From: DASXPG01 sp036493755
GTDB lineage: Bacteria > Gemmatimonadota > Gemmatimonadetes > Gemmatimonadales > JACORV01
Length of the DNA: 43,190 bases
Assembly: GCA_036493755.1 (NCBI GenBank)
Contig: DASXPG010000017.1
Span: forward strand, 1 to 43,190
Direction: 5' to 3'
Notes under the pieces: generated by a model
Database searches by the model: none
The model's input: only the letters and a program-made list of their open reading frames with translations
Told to the model about the DNA's origin: nothing
In this document: positions 19,049 through 26,300 of the stretch, in pieces
Layout: each line of letters starts with the position of its first letter
Position numbering within the stretch: the first letter of the stretch is position 1
Made by a program: the position numbers and the translations under genes

Positions 19049-20299
19049 TCAGGAGAGTGCGCTGAGAAGCCTGTCAATATCGTCCATATCGTTGAAAATC
19101 GACGGCGCGATGCGCGTCCTGTCGCCATAAAGGCTGATGCTGATATTGGCCGCCTTCAGCCGATCGCCGAAGCGGCGCTCGAGGCCGGTCATTGTGAAGG
19201 ACGTGAGCGGCGACTGCGTCCCGGGCGGTGTGAGCGAGGTGAAGCCGAGCCGCGGCATCTCCTCGTGCAGGCGGCGCAGCAGCGGCTGGCGGTACGCCTG
19301 GATGGTGTCGACGCCCAGCCGCTGGAGATACGGCAGCGACACCGCGAGGGCGCTGATCGCTCCCTGCCCGTACGTCCCTACCTCGAAGTGCCCCGACGCA
19401 TCGCCGTGGAGCGTCCAGGTCACCGGCGTGCTCGCCGGGGAATCAGAGGGCAGATAGTGCATCTGCGTATCGGCCTGCTGGTACCCGACCTGGGTGCGAT
19501 GAATCACCCGGTCGAGCAGGTCCGCGCGCACATAGAGGAAGCCGATGCCGAAATCGCCCATCAGCCACTTGAAGGTCGAGCCGGCGCAGAAATCCACGCC
19601 ACTGGCCCGCACATCGATCGGTGTGTTGCCGGCCGCCTGCACGATGTCGGTATAGACATAGGCGCCATGCGCGTGGGCCAGGTCACACACCGCCCGAAGA
19701 TCGTGCTCGAAGCCGTTGTACCACGACACCAGCGATACCGCGATGAGTTTGGTGCGCCGATCCACGACGCGCTCCATGTCGGCCATGTCGATCCGCCACT
19801 CGCGCGGCTGCACGATGCGCAGGTCGAGGCCACGCTTCGCGAGCTCGCCATACATGACCAGCGAGCCGTCGAAGTGCAGCGCGTCGGTCACCACGTTGCC
19901 GTCGCCGCCGGGAATGCCGAGCCCGTTGACGACCAGGTTCTCGCCCACGCTGGTGCTCTGGACCAGGCTGATCTCGCTCGGCTTGGCGTTGATCAGCGTC
20001 GCGAATTCGGCCTTCACCTCGGTGGCGATCGAATCGCCGGAGCGCACCCGCGGCTCCTTGAATGTCCGGGTGTCCAGGTAGCGCCCTACATTTTCCGCGG
20101 CTGCGATCGGGACGGGATGAATGAAGGCGCTGTTGAGGTAGGTCTGGCCGGCAGGAATCGCGAAATCGCCCCGGACGGGCAGAATTCCGCTCGCTGCACG
20201 AGGCTGGGCTGTAGAGGTCATAGCGACTCCGGGCTGAATGGCGGCAGCTGCGGCGAGACCACCCAGGCTGGCAAAAAGTTCGCGGCGGCTGATATCCAT
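19049..20299 (-). CDS. Exported class V aminotransferase-fold PLP enzyme
   Basis: 416 residues. The start ATG 20299 gives a twin-arginine-like signal (MDISRRELFASLGGLAAAAA). The PLP fold is recognisable: VYTDIVQAAGNTPIDV carries the Asp that pairs with the pyridine nitrogen, and the PLP lysine is in GSTFKWLMGDFGIGF. The nearest familiar relatives are cysteine desulfurase or isopenicillin-N-epimerase-like class V enzymes. Tat export would allow folding with cofactor before translocation. The reaction is unknown. It is first in a minus-strand group with the cupin, msrB and PAS genes. Confidence 0.85.
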   Translation of the reverse strand: MDISRRELFASLGGLAAAAAIQPGVAMTSTAQPRAASGILPVRGDFAIPAGQTYLNSAFIHPVPIAAAENVGRYLDTRTFKEPRVRSGDSIATEVKAEFATLINAKPSEISLVQSTSVGENLVVNGLGIPGGDGNVVTDALHFDGSLVMYGELAKRGLDLRIVQPREWRIDMADMERVVDRRTKLIAVSLVSWYNGFEHDLRAVCDLAHAHGAYVYTDIVQAAGNTPIDVRASGVDFCAGSTFKWLMGDFGIGFLYVRADLLDRVIHRTQVGYQQADTQMHYLPSDSPASTPVTWTLHGDASGHFEVGTYGQGAISALAVSLPYLQRLGVDTIQAYRQPLLRRLHEEMPRLGFTSLTPPGTQSPLTSFTMTGLERRFGDRLKAANISISLYGDRTRIAPSIFNDMDDIDRLLSALS

Positions 20300-20334
20300 G
20301 ATCTGGGGAAGTTGATACGCCCAACCCGGAAGCG

Positions 20335-20363
20335 CTACACGGCCGGCATCGACGTCGTATAAT
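20335..20363 (+). promoter_or_regulatory. Promoter of the TonB-C lipoprotein gene
   Basis: A perfect -10 hexamer TATAAT lies at 20358-20363, in the 99-base divergent gap. At 17 bases upstream the -35 position reads CTACAC, a weak match. The start codon follows at 20399 with GAGGAG at 20386-20391. Confidence 0.5.
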
Positions 20364-20398
20364 TGGCTTGAACGGGTACAGTATTGAGGAGCGAACTC

Positions 20399-20893
20399 AT
20401 GCGACGTTTGATTCTCGGAGCGTTCATCGTGTTGTGTGGCTGCGCTGGCCAGAAGCGCCAGGCCCTTGTGCCAATGTGTGGGATCCCGACTGCAGACTCG
20501 GCCTTTGGCGGGGGGATGCCGCTGTACGCCGAATGCGCGGTCACTCGGAAAGCAGTGCTTCTGAATCCCGCCGCGCACCCGATCTACCCGACGCCACGCG
20601 ACAACCAGTGCTTCAGTGCGACGCTACGATTTGTTGTCGACTCGACCGGAGCACCCGAAACCGCCACCGCCCGGGTCGTCCGCAGCACCGACTTTGCGTT
20701 TGGGCAATCGCTGCTGAGCTATCTACCGCACTGGCACTATCGGCCCGCCGAGCTGGAGGGTCACCACGTGCGGCAGCTCGTCACCGAAAGCCGGGCGGCG
20801 ACGACGCAAGTCACCGCGGTCAGCGCCCCCACGGGACGGGGCCGGGGTTCGAGATCATCTCCTGACCCAACAGCACCGACGCCGTCCTGCTGA
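20399..20893 (+). CDS. Lipoprotein with TonB C-terminal-like domain
   Basis: 164 residues from ATG 20399 with a good GAGGAG site. The signal and lipobox MRRLILGAFIVLCGC give lipidation at Cys15. The central part (CFSATLRFVVDSTGAPETATARVVRSTDFAFGQ.. then LPHWHYRPAEL) matches the TonB-C/energy-transducer fold, in which the two-strand motif and the W-x-Y-x-P-A segment are conserved. There is no Pro-rich periplasm-spanning region and no N-terminal anchor like true TonB, so this is a stand-alone domain, probably lipid-anchored and not an energy transducer. The tail after about residue 140 is Ser/Thr/Pro-rich and unstructured. Confidence 0.75.
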   Translation: MRRLILGAFIVLCGCAGQKRQALVPMCGIPTADSAFGGGMPLYAECAVTRKAVLLNPAAHPIYPTPRDNQCFSATLRFVVDSTGAPETATARVVRSTDFAFGQSLLSYLPHWHYRPAELEGHHVRQLVTESRAATTQVTAVSAPTGRGRGSRSSPDPTAPTPSC

Positions 20894-20937
20894 TTCGTCC
20901 CACCTCTTCTGAAGAGCGTGGAAGGGAGGTTTGCAGC

Positions 20938-21495
20938 ATGGCAAAGCTTGTCTACGGATTGCGCCAGTCCCTCGATGGCTACGTCGACCACATGAAGCTT
21001 GGGCCGCCTGCACCCGCGGCCTACCGTCACTTCATGGAGCTGGTGCGTGGCCTGGCGGGCCTCATCTACGGTCGCCGCACGTACGAGATCATGCGTTATT
21101 GGGACGACGACTCCAATCTGGAGGACGCGACCGACCGCGACTTCGCGGCAGCGTGGCGGGGCCAGCCGAAGTGGGTCGTGTCGCGTTCTCTCAAGTCAGC
21201 TGGCCCCAACGCCACGCTTGTCGGGGATGATTTCGAGAAGGTGATACGCAGGCTGAAGGCTGAGCGGGCTGGCGAGATTCATGTTGCCGGACCAACCCTG
21301 GCGCATAGCCTGACCGAGGCCGGTCTGATCGATGAGTATTGGCTCTACCTCGACCCCGTCGTGCTTGGTGGTGGCACGCCATTCTTCGCCGGCCCCCGGC
21401 CGCGGCTCCACCTGGTGGCCAGCGATCTCATCGCCGATGACTTGATTCGGTTGAGGTACGTTCCGGCTGATCCTGCGAACGCTCTGAGTCATTGA
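20938..21495 (+). CDS. RibD C-terminal/dihydrofolate reductase-like protein
   Basis: 185 residues from ATG 20938 with AAGGGAGG 8 bases upstream. It begins MAKLVYGLRQSLDGYVD and contains LIYGRRTYEIMRYW, EIHVAGPTLAHSL and YLDPVVLGGGTPFF, the signature of the YyaP/YwjB group of RibD_C reductases. These bind NADPH; most have no proven substrate. It is the last native gene before the tRNA-derived island border. Confidence 0.85.
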   Translation: MAKLVYGLRQSLDGYVDHMKLGPPAPAAYRHFMELVRGLAGLIYGRRTYEIMRYWDDDSNLEDATDRDFAAAWRGQPKWVVSRSLKSAGPNATLVGDDFEKVIRRLKAERAGEIHVAGPTLAHSLTEAGLIDEYWLYLDPVVLGGGTPFFAGPRPRLHLVASDLIADDLIRLRYVPADPANALSH

Positions 21496-21503
21496 AAGAC
21501 AAG

Positions 21504-21565
21504 TGCCAGGGGGCGGACTCGAACCGCCGACCCGCGGATTATGATTCCGCTGCTCTAACCAGCTG
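21504..21565 (-). pseudogene. Truncated tRNA(CAT) fragment, distal attachment-site copy
   Basis: Identical to the 3' 62 bases of the tRNA at 25000-25073: discriminator base, acceptor 3' strand, T arm, variable loop, anticodon arm with CAT and part of the D arm. Beyond 21565 the sequence diverges, so the 5' acceptor strand and the D-stem partner are lost and the cloverleaf cannot close. It marks the far end of the island and should not be counted as a working tRNA. Confidence 0.85.
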
Positions 21566-21566
21566 G

Positions 21567-21585
21567 GCCATCACCGGCTGATGGC
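21567..21585. repeat. Perfect inverted repeat at the island edge
   Basis: GCCATCA (21567-21573) and TGATGGC (21579-21585) flank the 5-base loop CCGGC, two bases inside the truncated tRNA copy. It could be a recombinase or directionality-factor site, or simply a hairpin; no T-run follows on either strand. Confidence 0.6.
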
Positions 21586-21650
21586 AGCGCGATTGAACAT
21601 TTGCCTTCCATTCCATTCGGGGGATAGCTTCTCCGCCGACTCTACGGGAG

Positions 21651-22361
21651 ATGTTTATCGGTACACCGGCCGCTGGCAATGCACCCGAGCGACTAGTTCA
21701 GTGGATTAACAAGAACCGAGGGTTCAATCCGAGAGCGGGTAAGTACTCCGATGCTCTCGGCGCGTTCGTCATGGAAGACCTGCTTAGAGCGTCTGCAGCG
21801 GTTTCAAAGGCCTTTGAGACGGAAACGCTGCGCCATGAGATCAACGCAGATGTGTCCACTTCATCGATTACGAGCAACATCGACATGGTTGTTTGGAGCC
21901 GTGGTAGGGGTGAGAACATTCCCCTCTTCGGCTTTGAGTTTAAGCTAATACTCGCTGCGCACGGCAAGGCGAGGAAAAACCGGCTACGTGACCTCGTGGC
22001 TTTCTCAAATCACATGCATAACGCCAACCGCCTTGCTGTCGCCGGCGGTATCCTCGGAATCAATCTCTCGGCGGAGTATGCCAACCCTGATCCATTCGCC
22101 TCAGGCATGGAGCGGCACCGCTTTAACATGCAAAAAGTTGTCGCCGATTCAGTCGGGATCTACGGGAAGCTGCCGCAGAGAAATTCACCAGAAGAACCGT
22201 TTGATCGCCCTGAGGCGCTGGGCATTGTTCTGTTCAGTTACAATGGTAAAGGGAAGGCTGTGCTTGTGACGGAAAGCCCAGCCCCCCAGCCTGGAGAGCC
22301 GCTTCACTATGCTACTTTTGTAAGAAGAATGTCCGAGCAATACGCTGTACGTCACGGTTAG
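21651..22361 (+). CDS. Putative type II restriction endonuclease, PD-(D/E)XK type
   Basis: 236 residues. A PD-(D/E)XK-like active site is visible: Asp78 in SNIDMVVW, then 17 residues on Glu96 and Lys98 in GFEFK, followed by a helix that ends in RLRDLVAF. The predicted order (helices, strand with D, strand with ExK, helix) fits the nuclease fold. It converges with a DNA methyltransferase gene, overlapping it by 50 bp, which is the main reason to call it the cognate restriction enzyme. The recognition site cannot be inferred. The start ATG 21651 has GGGAG immediately before it, too close to be ideal, so the true start may differ. Base composition is unlike the native neighbours. Confidence 0.65.
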   Translation: MFIGTPAAGNAPERLVQWINKNRGFNPRAGKYSDALGAFVMEDLLRASAAVSKAFETETLRHEINADVSTSSITSNIDMVVWSRGRGENIPLFGFEFKLILAAHGKARKNRLRDLVAFSNHMHNANRLAVAGGILGINLSAEYANPDPFASGMERHRFNMQKVVADSVGIYGKLPQRNSPEEPFDRPEALGIVLFSYNGKGKAVLVTESPAPQPGEPLHYATFVRRMSEQYAVRHG

Positions 22362-23283
22362 GTCCAGCGAGTTCTACGATAGGCCTCGCACCGCGATCGA
22401 GGAGCGACAGCTGCTCGGCGGCTGCATCCTGAAGTCTTCTCCCAATGGACTTGAAGTACTTGGGGTCGACTTCTACTCCTACTGAGTTGCGCCCCGCCTT
22501 CATGGCAGCAAGCGTCGTGGAACCCGTTCCAAGGAACGGATCAAGCACGACGTCACCCACAAAGGAAAACATCCGAACAAGACGGTAAGCCAGTTCCAAG
22601 GGATATGGAGCCGGGTGATCTCGGGTGGAGGCTCCGTTCAAAGTCCAAATCTGCCGGAACCACTCCTGGTACTCGTCCTTTGAGAGTTTGGAGAGCAGTC
22701 GCTGCTCGTCGGTCGGGGTCCTGTAGCCACCCGGCTTCCGAAGCATCAAAATGAACTCGATGTCATTCTTGATGATCGCATTGGGCTCGTATGGCTTTCC
22801 GAGGAACCCTCCGCCGCCTCGTTCAACCTCGTAAGCAGCATTGGCAATCTTGTACCAGATGATTGGCGCAATGTTGTCCAAACCCAGTCGCCTGCAACGC
22901 ACGACAATATCTGCATGCAGCGGCATCACCACATGGCGGCCAAAACTCTTTCTCGAAAGGCAGACGTCACCGACAACGCAAACCAGTCTTCCGCCAGGGA
23001 CGAGGACCCGCTGAGCCTCTGACCAAACCTTAGTTAGCTCGTCATGGAATGACTCGTAGTCGGCAATCTCGCCGAGCTGATTCTCGTGCTTGTTGTATTC
23101 CTTCAGCGTCCAATAGGGTGGGGATGTCAAAACAAGATGGACAGATTGGTCAGGAATCCAGGACAGATCTCGCGAGTCCGCGTTAACGGCCAAATGGCGT
23201 GTGGACCTGCCCGGCGCAGCAATGACCTCCGGAGTTCCCGCGGACTGACTAGAAAGCTTCTTTGTCTCAGCCTTTGGACTCAC
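22312..23283 (-). CDS. DNA methyltransferase, beta class (N4-cytosine or N6-adenine)
   Basis: 323 residues from GTG 23283 (TTG 23286 also in frame) with AGGGG upstream. Motif IV TSPPYW (about residues 53-58) precedes motif I DPFLGTGSTT (about 248-257), the order of beta-class amino-methyltransferases. The S-P-P-Y form is more common in N4-cytosine enzymes but does not exclude N6-adenine. It transfers a methyl group from SAM to one strand base of the recognition site and would protect host DNA from the neighbouring nuclease. The low-complexity N-terminus (about 30 residues) is probably unstructured. Its last 50 bp lie antisense to the nuclease gene's end. Confidence 0.85.
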   Translation of the reverse strand: MSPKAETKKLSSQSAGTPEVIAAPGRSTRHLAVNADSRDLSWIPDQSVHLVLTSPPYWTLKEYNKHENQLGEIADYESFHDELTKVWSEAQRVLVPGGRLVCVVGDVCLSRKSFGRHVVMPLHADIVVRCRRLGLDNIAPIIWYKIANAAYEVERGGGGFLGKPYEPNAIIKNDIEFILMLRKPGGYRTPTDEQRLLSKLSKDEYQEWFRQIWTLNGASTRDHPAPYPLELAYRLVRMFSFVGDVVLDPFLGTGSTTLAAMKAGRNSVGVEVDPKYFKSIGRRLQDAAAEQLSLLDRGARPIVELAGPNRDVQRIARTFFLQK

Positions 23284-23364
23284 CAATCACCCCTAGGTGC
23301 CGTGCCGGAAGGGCTTCACAGCTTTGCAAGATAGAGTATTCTGGGACCAGGTACATAGCCGTTT

Positions 23365-23997
23365 CTACGCAGCATCCGATCGAGATGCGGCCAAACCATC
23401 CCACATCGCGACAAATGCTGCCGCCTCGCCGACAAGGAGAGGCGCAAGATCCCTTTCTTCGCTGGCAAGGTGAAGCCTGCCCTTTGGCATATCCAGAACC
23501 GCAAATGATGCCTCAGGCTCCGCAGCCTGAAGTTGGTGCCTCAAGAGGTATGTCATCATGTCTATCTTAGCCTTGGAGAGTCTCTCTGCCTTGAAGTAGA
23601 ACTTGATAACAAGCCGTTGACCACCTGTAACCAGGCCAACCTCAGGATTGATCCGCACTTGCAATCTGCTCGGTGACCAGAATCCCGTTGGGGGGACAAA
23701 CCAGCTCGTAGTCTTCCCGCGCATGTACCTGGAATAGCCTTTTACCGCCGAGAGATAGTTCCTAACCTTCTTGGCGTAAGGGTAGGACTCTGCGAATCGT
23801 TTCAATTCCTGAATGTCGAAATCTCCAGCCTCGTGGAGTTCGCAGATCCTATCGCGAAGCTTCTTCCAATAGTCAGTCGTTGGATCGTAGGCGAGCCGAT
23901 TCTTGATCTCAGCCACCTTCGTAAGCCTCGGCGTTCCCGATCTCATTGAGAATTCCATGAAGTCGGTTAGCGATATTCTGATCTTGTCGTCGGACAC
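23365..23997 (-). CDS. Unrecognised island protein
   Basis: 210 residues from GTG 23997, 5 bases after GGGAGG (TTG 24018 is less likely). I do not recognise the family. The first 100 residues are helical and charged (LTDFMEFSMRSGTPRLTKVAEIKNR.. DYWKKLRDRICELHEAG.. YAKKVRNYLSAVKGYSRYM). The next part is beta-rich (LQVRINPEVGL, RLVIKFYFKAERLSK), then a helix that may pack on it. No membrane segment, no Cys pairs and no obvious catalytic triad. It lies between the methyltransferase and the zinc/DUF4145 gene on the same strand, separated from the latter by a terminator. Location makes it a candidate accessory or regulatory partner of the restriction system. That is inference only. Confidence 0.65.
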   Translation of the reverse strand: MSDDKIRISLTDFMEFSMRSGTPRLTKVAEIKNRLAYDPTTDYWKKLRDRICELHEAGDFDIQELKRFAESYPYAKKVRNYLSAVKGYSRYMRGKTTSWFVPPTGFWSPSRLQVRINPEVGLVTGGQRLVIKFYFKAERLSKAKIDMMTYLLRHQLQAAEPEASFAVLDMPKGRLHLASEERDLAPLLVGEAAAFVAMWDGLAASRSDAA

Positions 23998-24101
23998 TGA
24001 CGCCTCCCTCGGGCGCAATCGCCTTCATTGCAGCGTGTTTGACACCACCCGCCGCTCAACCGAATATACACCGAAGCATTTCCAACGCCTCGCTGACGCG
24101 A

Positions 24102-24136
24102 GAAAAAGCCCCCGCATGCTTGACGCTGCGAGGGCT
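24102..24136 (-). terminator. Rho-independent terminator after the zinc/DUF4145 gene
   Basis: On the minus strand a 10-bp stem (24136-24127 with 24116-24107, one G-T pair), loop of 10 bases, then TTTTT (24106-24102). It begins 26 bases after the stop at 24162 and should insulate the following island genes. Confidence 0.75.
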
Positions 24137-24161
24137 GTCTGCCTAAGCCTGGCACGCGTGA

Positions 24162-24980
24162 TCAGGAAGGAGGCGACTTCGTATCAGGGGCACCACTGCG
24201 CTTCCTTGTACGCTTGGGAAGCGCCGCTGCATGAGCTGGGATGACGTAGACACCGCGCAGCGTGTGCTCCAGCACATCCATGGCAACAGCGAGCGCCTTG
24301 GCGTCGTGTGGACTGACCTCGTGCGCAGCATCGTTTCCCATCAGCCGAAGACTATGAAGGATTTCGGCCCCCGAGGGAGTCAGCACATTCTGCGTCACCA
24401 GATCATCTATTTTTTTCTCCAGGTTGCCACCCTTGGCCTTTCGATCTTTGCATACTGTCTCAACGATTGCACGCAGTCCGATGCCGGCCAGCACCGGCTG
24501 ATTTGAACTCAATGCGGCGTGAGTCTCTTCGTACACCTGGCGCAACTGCATGGGGAGCAGATGTGTATCGCTCATAGGAGCTCTACCGACGATGCGAGAA
24601 GGATACAAGGTTTGGTGATCAATGAGTTCGTTCTCGTAAGGATCTACGTCTTCGGTGCTCGTCCAGTTTTGTCGGAAGCTGATCGTCTCGCATCCTCGAC
24701 ACTCAATTACCTGATAGTCTGTCCAGACTGTCATTGCTGCGTCCTCAACCTCCTCAGCCTCATGGACGCTGTAAAGCACCTTGTGACTTGTTATGGTATC
24801 GCAAGTCCGGCAGGCGACCTTGACTGTCTTATTCTGGCCCGATATGTAGTCGCGTTTCGAGGGGCTCAAGTCTTGCTCGCGCTTCCTGGCCAAAGTCGCT
24901 TCGTTCGAACTCGCCTGCGAAAACCCGCGTGAGCAGAGTCCATACAGAATAGCCGTCCGGCCAAGTGGCGGGACGGCCAT
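24162..24980 (-). CDS. Zinc-binding DUF4145 protein
   Basis: 272 residues if ATG 24980 is used. TTG 24869 directly before the conserved part (SPSKRDYISGQNKTVKV) is an equally good candidate, since the first 40 residues look non-native. Two CxxC pairs at about residues 57-60 (CRTC) and 94-97 (CRGC) form a zinc ribbon. The C-terminal half matches DUF4145: YEETHAALSSNQPVLAGIGLRAIVETVC, then NLEKKIDDL and LRLMGNDAAHE. DUF4145 occurs in restriction subunits and stand-alone proteins of defence islands; its biochemistry is unsettled. It starts only about 20 bases after the tRNA 3' end on the same strand and is followed by a terminator. Confidence 0.75.
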   Translation of the reverse strand: MAVPPLGRTAILYGLCSRGFSQASSNEATLARKREQDLSPSKRDYISGQNKTVKVACRTCDTITSHKVLYSVHEAEEVEDAAMTVWTDYQVIECRGCETISFRQNWTSTEDVDPYENELIDHQTLYPSRIVGRAPMSDTHLLPMQLRQVYEETHAALSSNQPVLAGIGLRAIVETVCKDRKAKGGNLEKKIDDLVTQNVLTPSGAEILHSLRLMGNDAAHEVSPHDAKALAVAMDVLEHTLRGVYVIPAHAAALPKRTRKRSGAPDTKSPPS

Positions 24981-24999
24981 CCGGGAGGCCAACAGCTTA

Positions 25000-25061
25000 T
25001 GCCAGGGGGCGGACTCGAACCGCCGACCCGCGGATTATGATTCCGCTGCTCTAACCAGCTG
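25000..25061. repeat. 62-bp direct repeat, proximal attachment-site copy
   Basis: Identical base for base to 21504-21565; the first mismatch is at 25062. The offset is 3496 bp. It lies within the intact tRNA, as expected for tRNA-targeted integration that restores the target gene. Confidence 0.85.
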
Positions 25062-25073
25062 AGCTACCCTGGC
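25000..25073 (-). tRNA. tRNA with CAT anticodon (elongator Met, or Ile2 if modified)
   Basis: A 74-nt full cloverleaf: acceptor GCCAGGG paired with CCCTGGC, D arm GCTC/GAGC, anticodon arm GCGGA-ATCATAA-TCCGC with CAT, T arm with GGTTCGAGTCC, and discriminator A. CCA is not encoded. The distinct initiator next door argues for elongator Met; lysidine-dependent tRNA-Ile cannot be excluded. Its 3' part is the integration site of the island. Confidence 0.9.
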
Positions 25074-25081
25074 GAAGCGAA

Positions 25082-25108
25082 AGGCGGCTCCAATGGTCAG
25101 AGCCGCCT
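25082..25108 (-). terminator. Hairpin between the two tRNA genes, likely terminator of tRNA-fMet
   Basis: A perfect 9-bp stem (25082-25090 with 25100-25108), loop of 9 bases. On the minus strand the stem is followed by TTTCGCTT. It lies 6 bases past the end of tRNA-fMet, upstream of the second tRNA. Confidence 0.6.
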
Positions 25109-25114
25109 ATCGAG

Positions 25115-25188
<74 letters not shown>

Positions 25189-25333
25189 TCGGATGCCAGA
25201 AAGGTAGACGGCGCCCACGGAGGCGTCAACTGAACGGGATGCGGAACGCCGGGTATCACAGTTTGTAGCGCATGCTCTGCCCGGCGCTGGCTGCATCATG
25301 AGGCGCGCCGGCCTTCTATTGGAGGATATCGAT

Positions 25334-25486
25334 ATGTTTTTCGGACTTGCTGTAGTCCTGCTGGTACTCTGGCTGCTGGGCTTCGTGGCCTTCCACGTCG
25401 GCGGCGGAATCATTCACCTGCTGCTGATCCTGGCCATCATTTCGGTGATCGTGCACTTCGTCTCGGGACGCCGCGCCACAGCCTAA
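25334..25486 (+). CDS. Small Lmo0937-family membrane protein
   Basis: 50 residues from ATG 25334 with GGAGG 8 bases upstream. It reads MFFGLAVVLLVLWLLGFVAFH.., followed by GGGIIHLLLILAIISVIVHF and a short basic tail: two membrane helices separated by a Gly-rich turn. This is the usual size and pattern of the family, common in soil bacteria and often stress-linked; function is unknown. A strong terminator follows. Confidence 0.85.
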   Translation: MFFGLAVVLLVLWLLGFVAFHVGGGIIHLLLILAIISVIVHFVSGRRATA

Positions 25487-25512
25487 CCTTCCTTGCCATG
25501 CACAAGGACGAG

Positions 25513-25543
25513 GGCGGCCCATCATGGGCCGCCTTTCTCTTTC
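25513..25543 (+). terminator. Rho-independent terminator of the small membrane protein gene
   Basis: A 9-bp perfect stem (25513-25521 with 25525-25533), 3-base loop TCA, then TTTCTCTTTCT. The convergent gene's stop codon lies just beyond, at 25543-25545. Confidence 0.9.
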
Positions 25544-26283
25544 TAGTGGTATTTGGCCAGCTGGTAGCTGTCGAGGTGGGTGATGAAGCCATGCTGCTGC
25601 GCCGCGCCCCACCAGGGATGCAGCGCATAGTCGGCGTCGGTGATCTTCGGCAGGCCGAGCATGTTCTTCCGCTTCCCCAGGCATGGCTCGCAGAAAACCA
25701 ATTTCGAGCGGATGATGTTCGCCGTCGTCGTGGTCCTGGGACCCTTCAGCATCATCGGCCCGCCCAGCAAACCCGACAGGATCGACGCCGCCGCCGCGGC
25801 CCCCGCCTCGCCGTATTCCTTTTTCTGATCGATGATCCGCGCGAAGCCGAATTCGCGCTCATTCATCCGGCCGTTCGCCCCGCATTCCATGCATTCGTTC
25901 GCGCTGACCGGCAGCCGCGCGACATCGGCGGCCATCGCCCGCACCGCATCCTGCTGTTCCGCTGCCGCGGGAGCCTGCGCCGCGGCCGGCGTGGGAGTCG
26001 CATCCGCGGCCGCGATCGGCGCCGCTCTCGGTGGCTCCTTTACCAGCACGTAGCCGCGCCTGACGAGACTCCGGCGATACAGGCCGTTGAAGAAAAAGGG
26101 CATCACCAGCCACGCGACGCCCACCGTCACCATGCTCGCCACCGTCATCAGCAGCGCTTCGGTGATCATTCCCTTGATGGCGAGCCAGATGGGCCCGAGA
26201 ATCAGCGCGCCGAGAGAGAACGACCCGGCGATCTGGACTTGATTGCCGGTGGTAGGGTGCTGGTAAACCTGTGCGTCGGCCAG
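25543..26283 (-). CDS. DUF2628-like membrane protein with C-terminal zinc ribbon, CTG start
   Basis: 246 residues if read from CTG 26283, which lies 5 bases after GAAGGAG. No ATG, GTG or TTG is available until after the conserved VYQHPTTGNQ..SFSLGALILGPIWLAIKG segment, which resembles the N-terminus of DUF2628 proteins. Three hydrophobic segments follow, then an Ala/Pro-rich linker and two CxxC pairs (CMEC and CEPC) that form a probable zinc ribbon. Function unknown. It follows the FtsB-like gene at 17 bases in the enolase operon. Confidence 0.7.
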   Translation of the reverse strand: MADAQVYQHPTTGNQVQIAGSFSLGALILGPIWLAIKGMITEALLMTVASMVTVGVAWLVMPFFFNGLYRRSLVRRGYVLVKEPPRAAPIAAADATPTPAAAQAPAAAEQQDAVRAMAADVARLPVSANECMECGANGRMNEREFGFARIIDQKKEYGEAGAAAAASILSGLLGGPMMLKGPRTTTTANIIRSKLVFCEPCLGKRKNMLGLPKITDADYALHPWWGAAQQHGFITHLDSYQLAKYH

Positions 26284-26300
26284 GATCGCTCCTTCGCCGT

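Larger units (their letters stand above)
21504..25061. mobile_element. tRNA-flanked genomic island carrying a restriction-modification cassette
   Basis: A perfect 62-bp direct repeat (21504-21565 and 25000-25061) is the 3' portion of a tRNA(CAT) gene. The copy at 25000 belongs to an intact tRNA and the other copy lacks the 5' acceptor half. Between them lie about 3.4 kb with clearly lower GC (sampled lines 52-55%, flanks by eye mid-60s or more) and different codon use. Four genes are carried: endonuclease-like, methyltransferase, unknown, zinc/DUF4145. No integrase, transposase or plasmid gene is visible, so the element is either non-autonomous or has lost its recombinase. Confidence 0.85.

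Noticed and set aside
20368..20865. Alternative 165-residue frame over the TonB-C lipoprotein gene
   Set aside because: No signal peptide, no ribosome binding site and Arg-rich shadow composition; the 20399 frame has a promoter, ribosome binding site, lipobox and domain match.
21504..21577. A second working tRNA(CAT)
   Set aside because: Only the 3' 62 bases match; the 5' acceptor strand is replaced and cannot pair with the 3' strand.
24231..24932. Plus-strand open frames opposite the DUF4145 gene
   Set aside because: No ribosome binding sites or motifs; the minus-strand frame carries the zinc and DUF4145 patterns.
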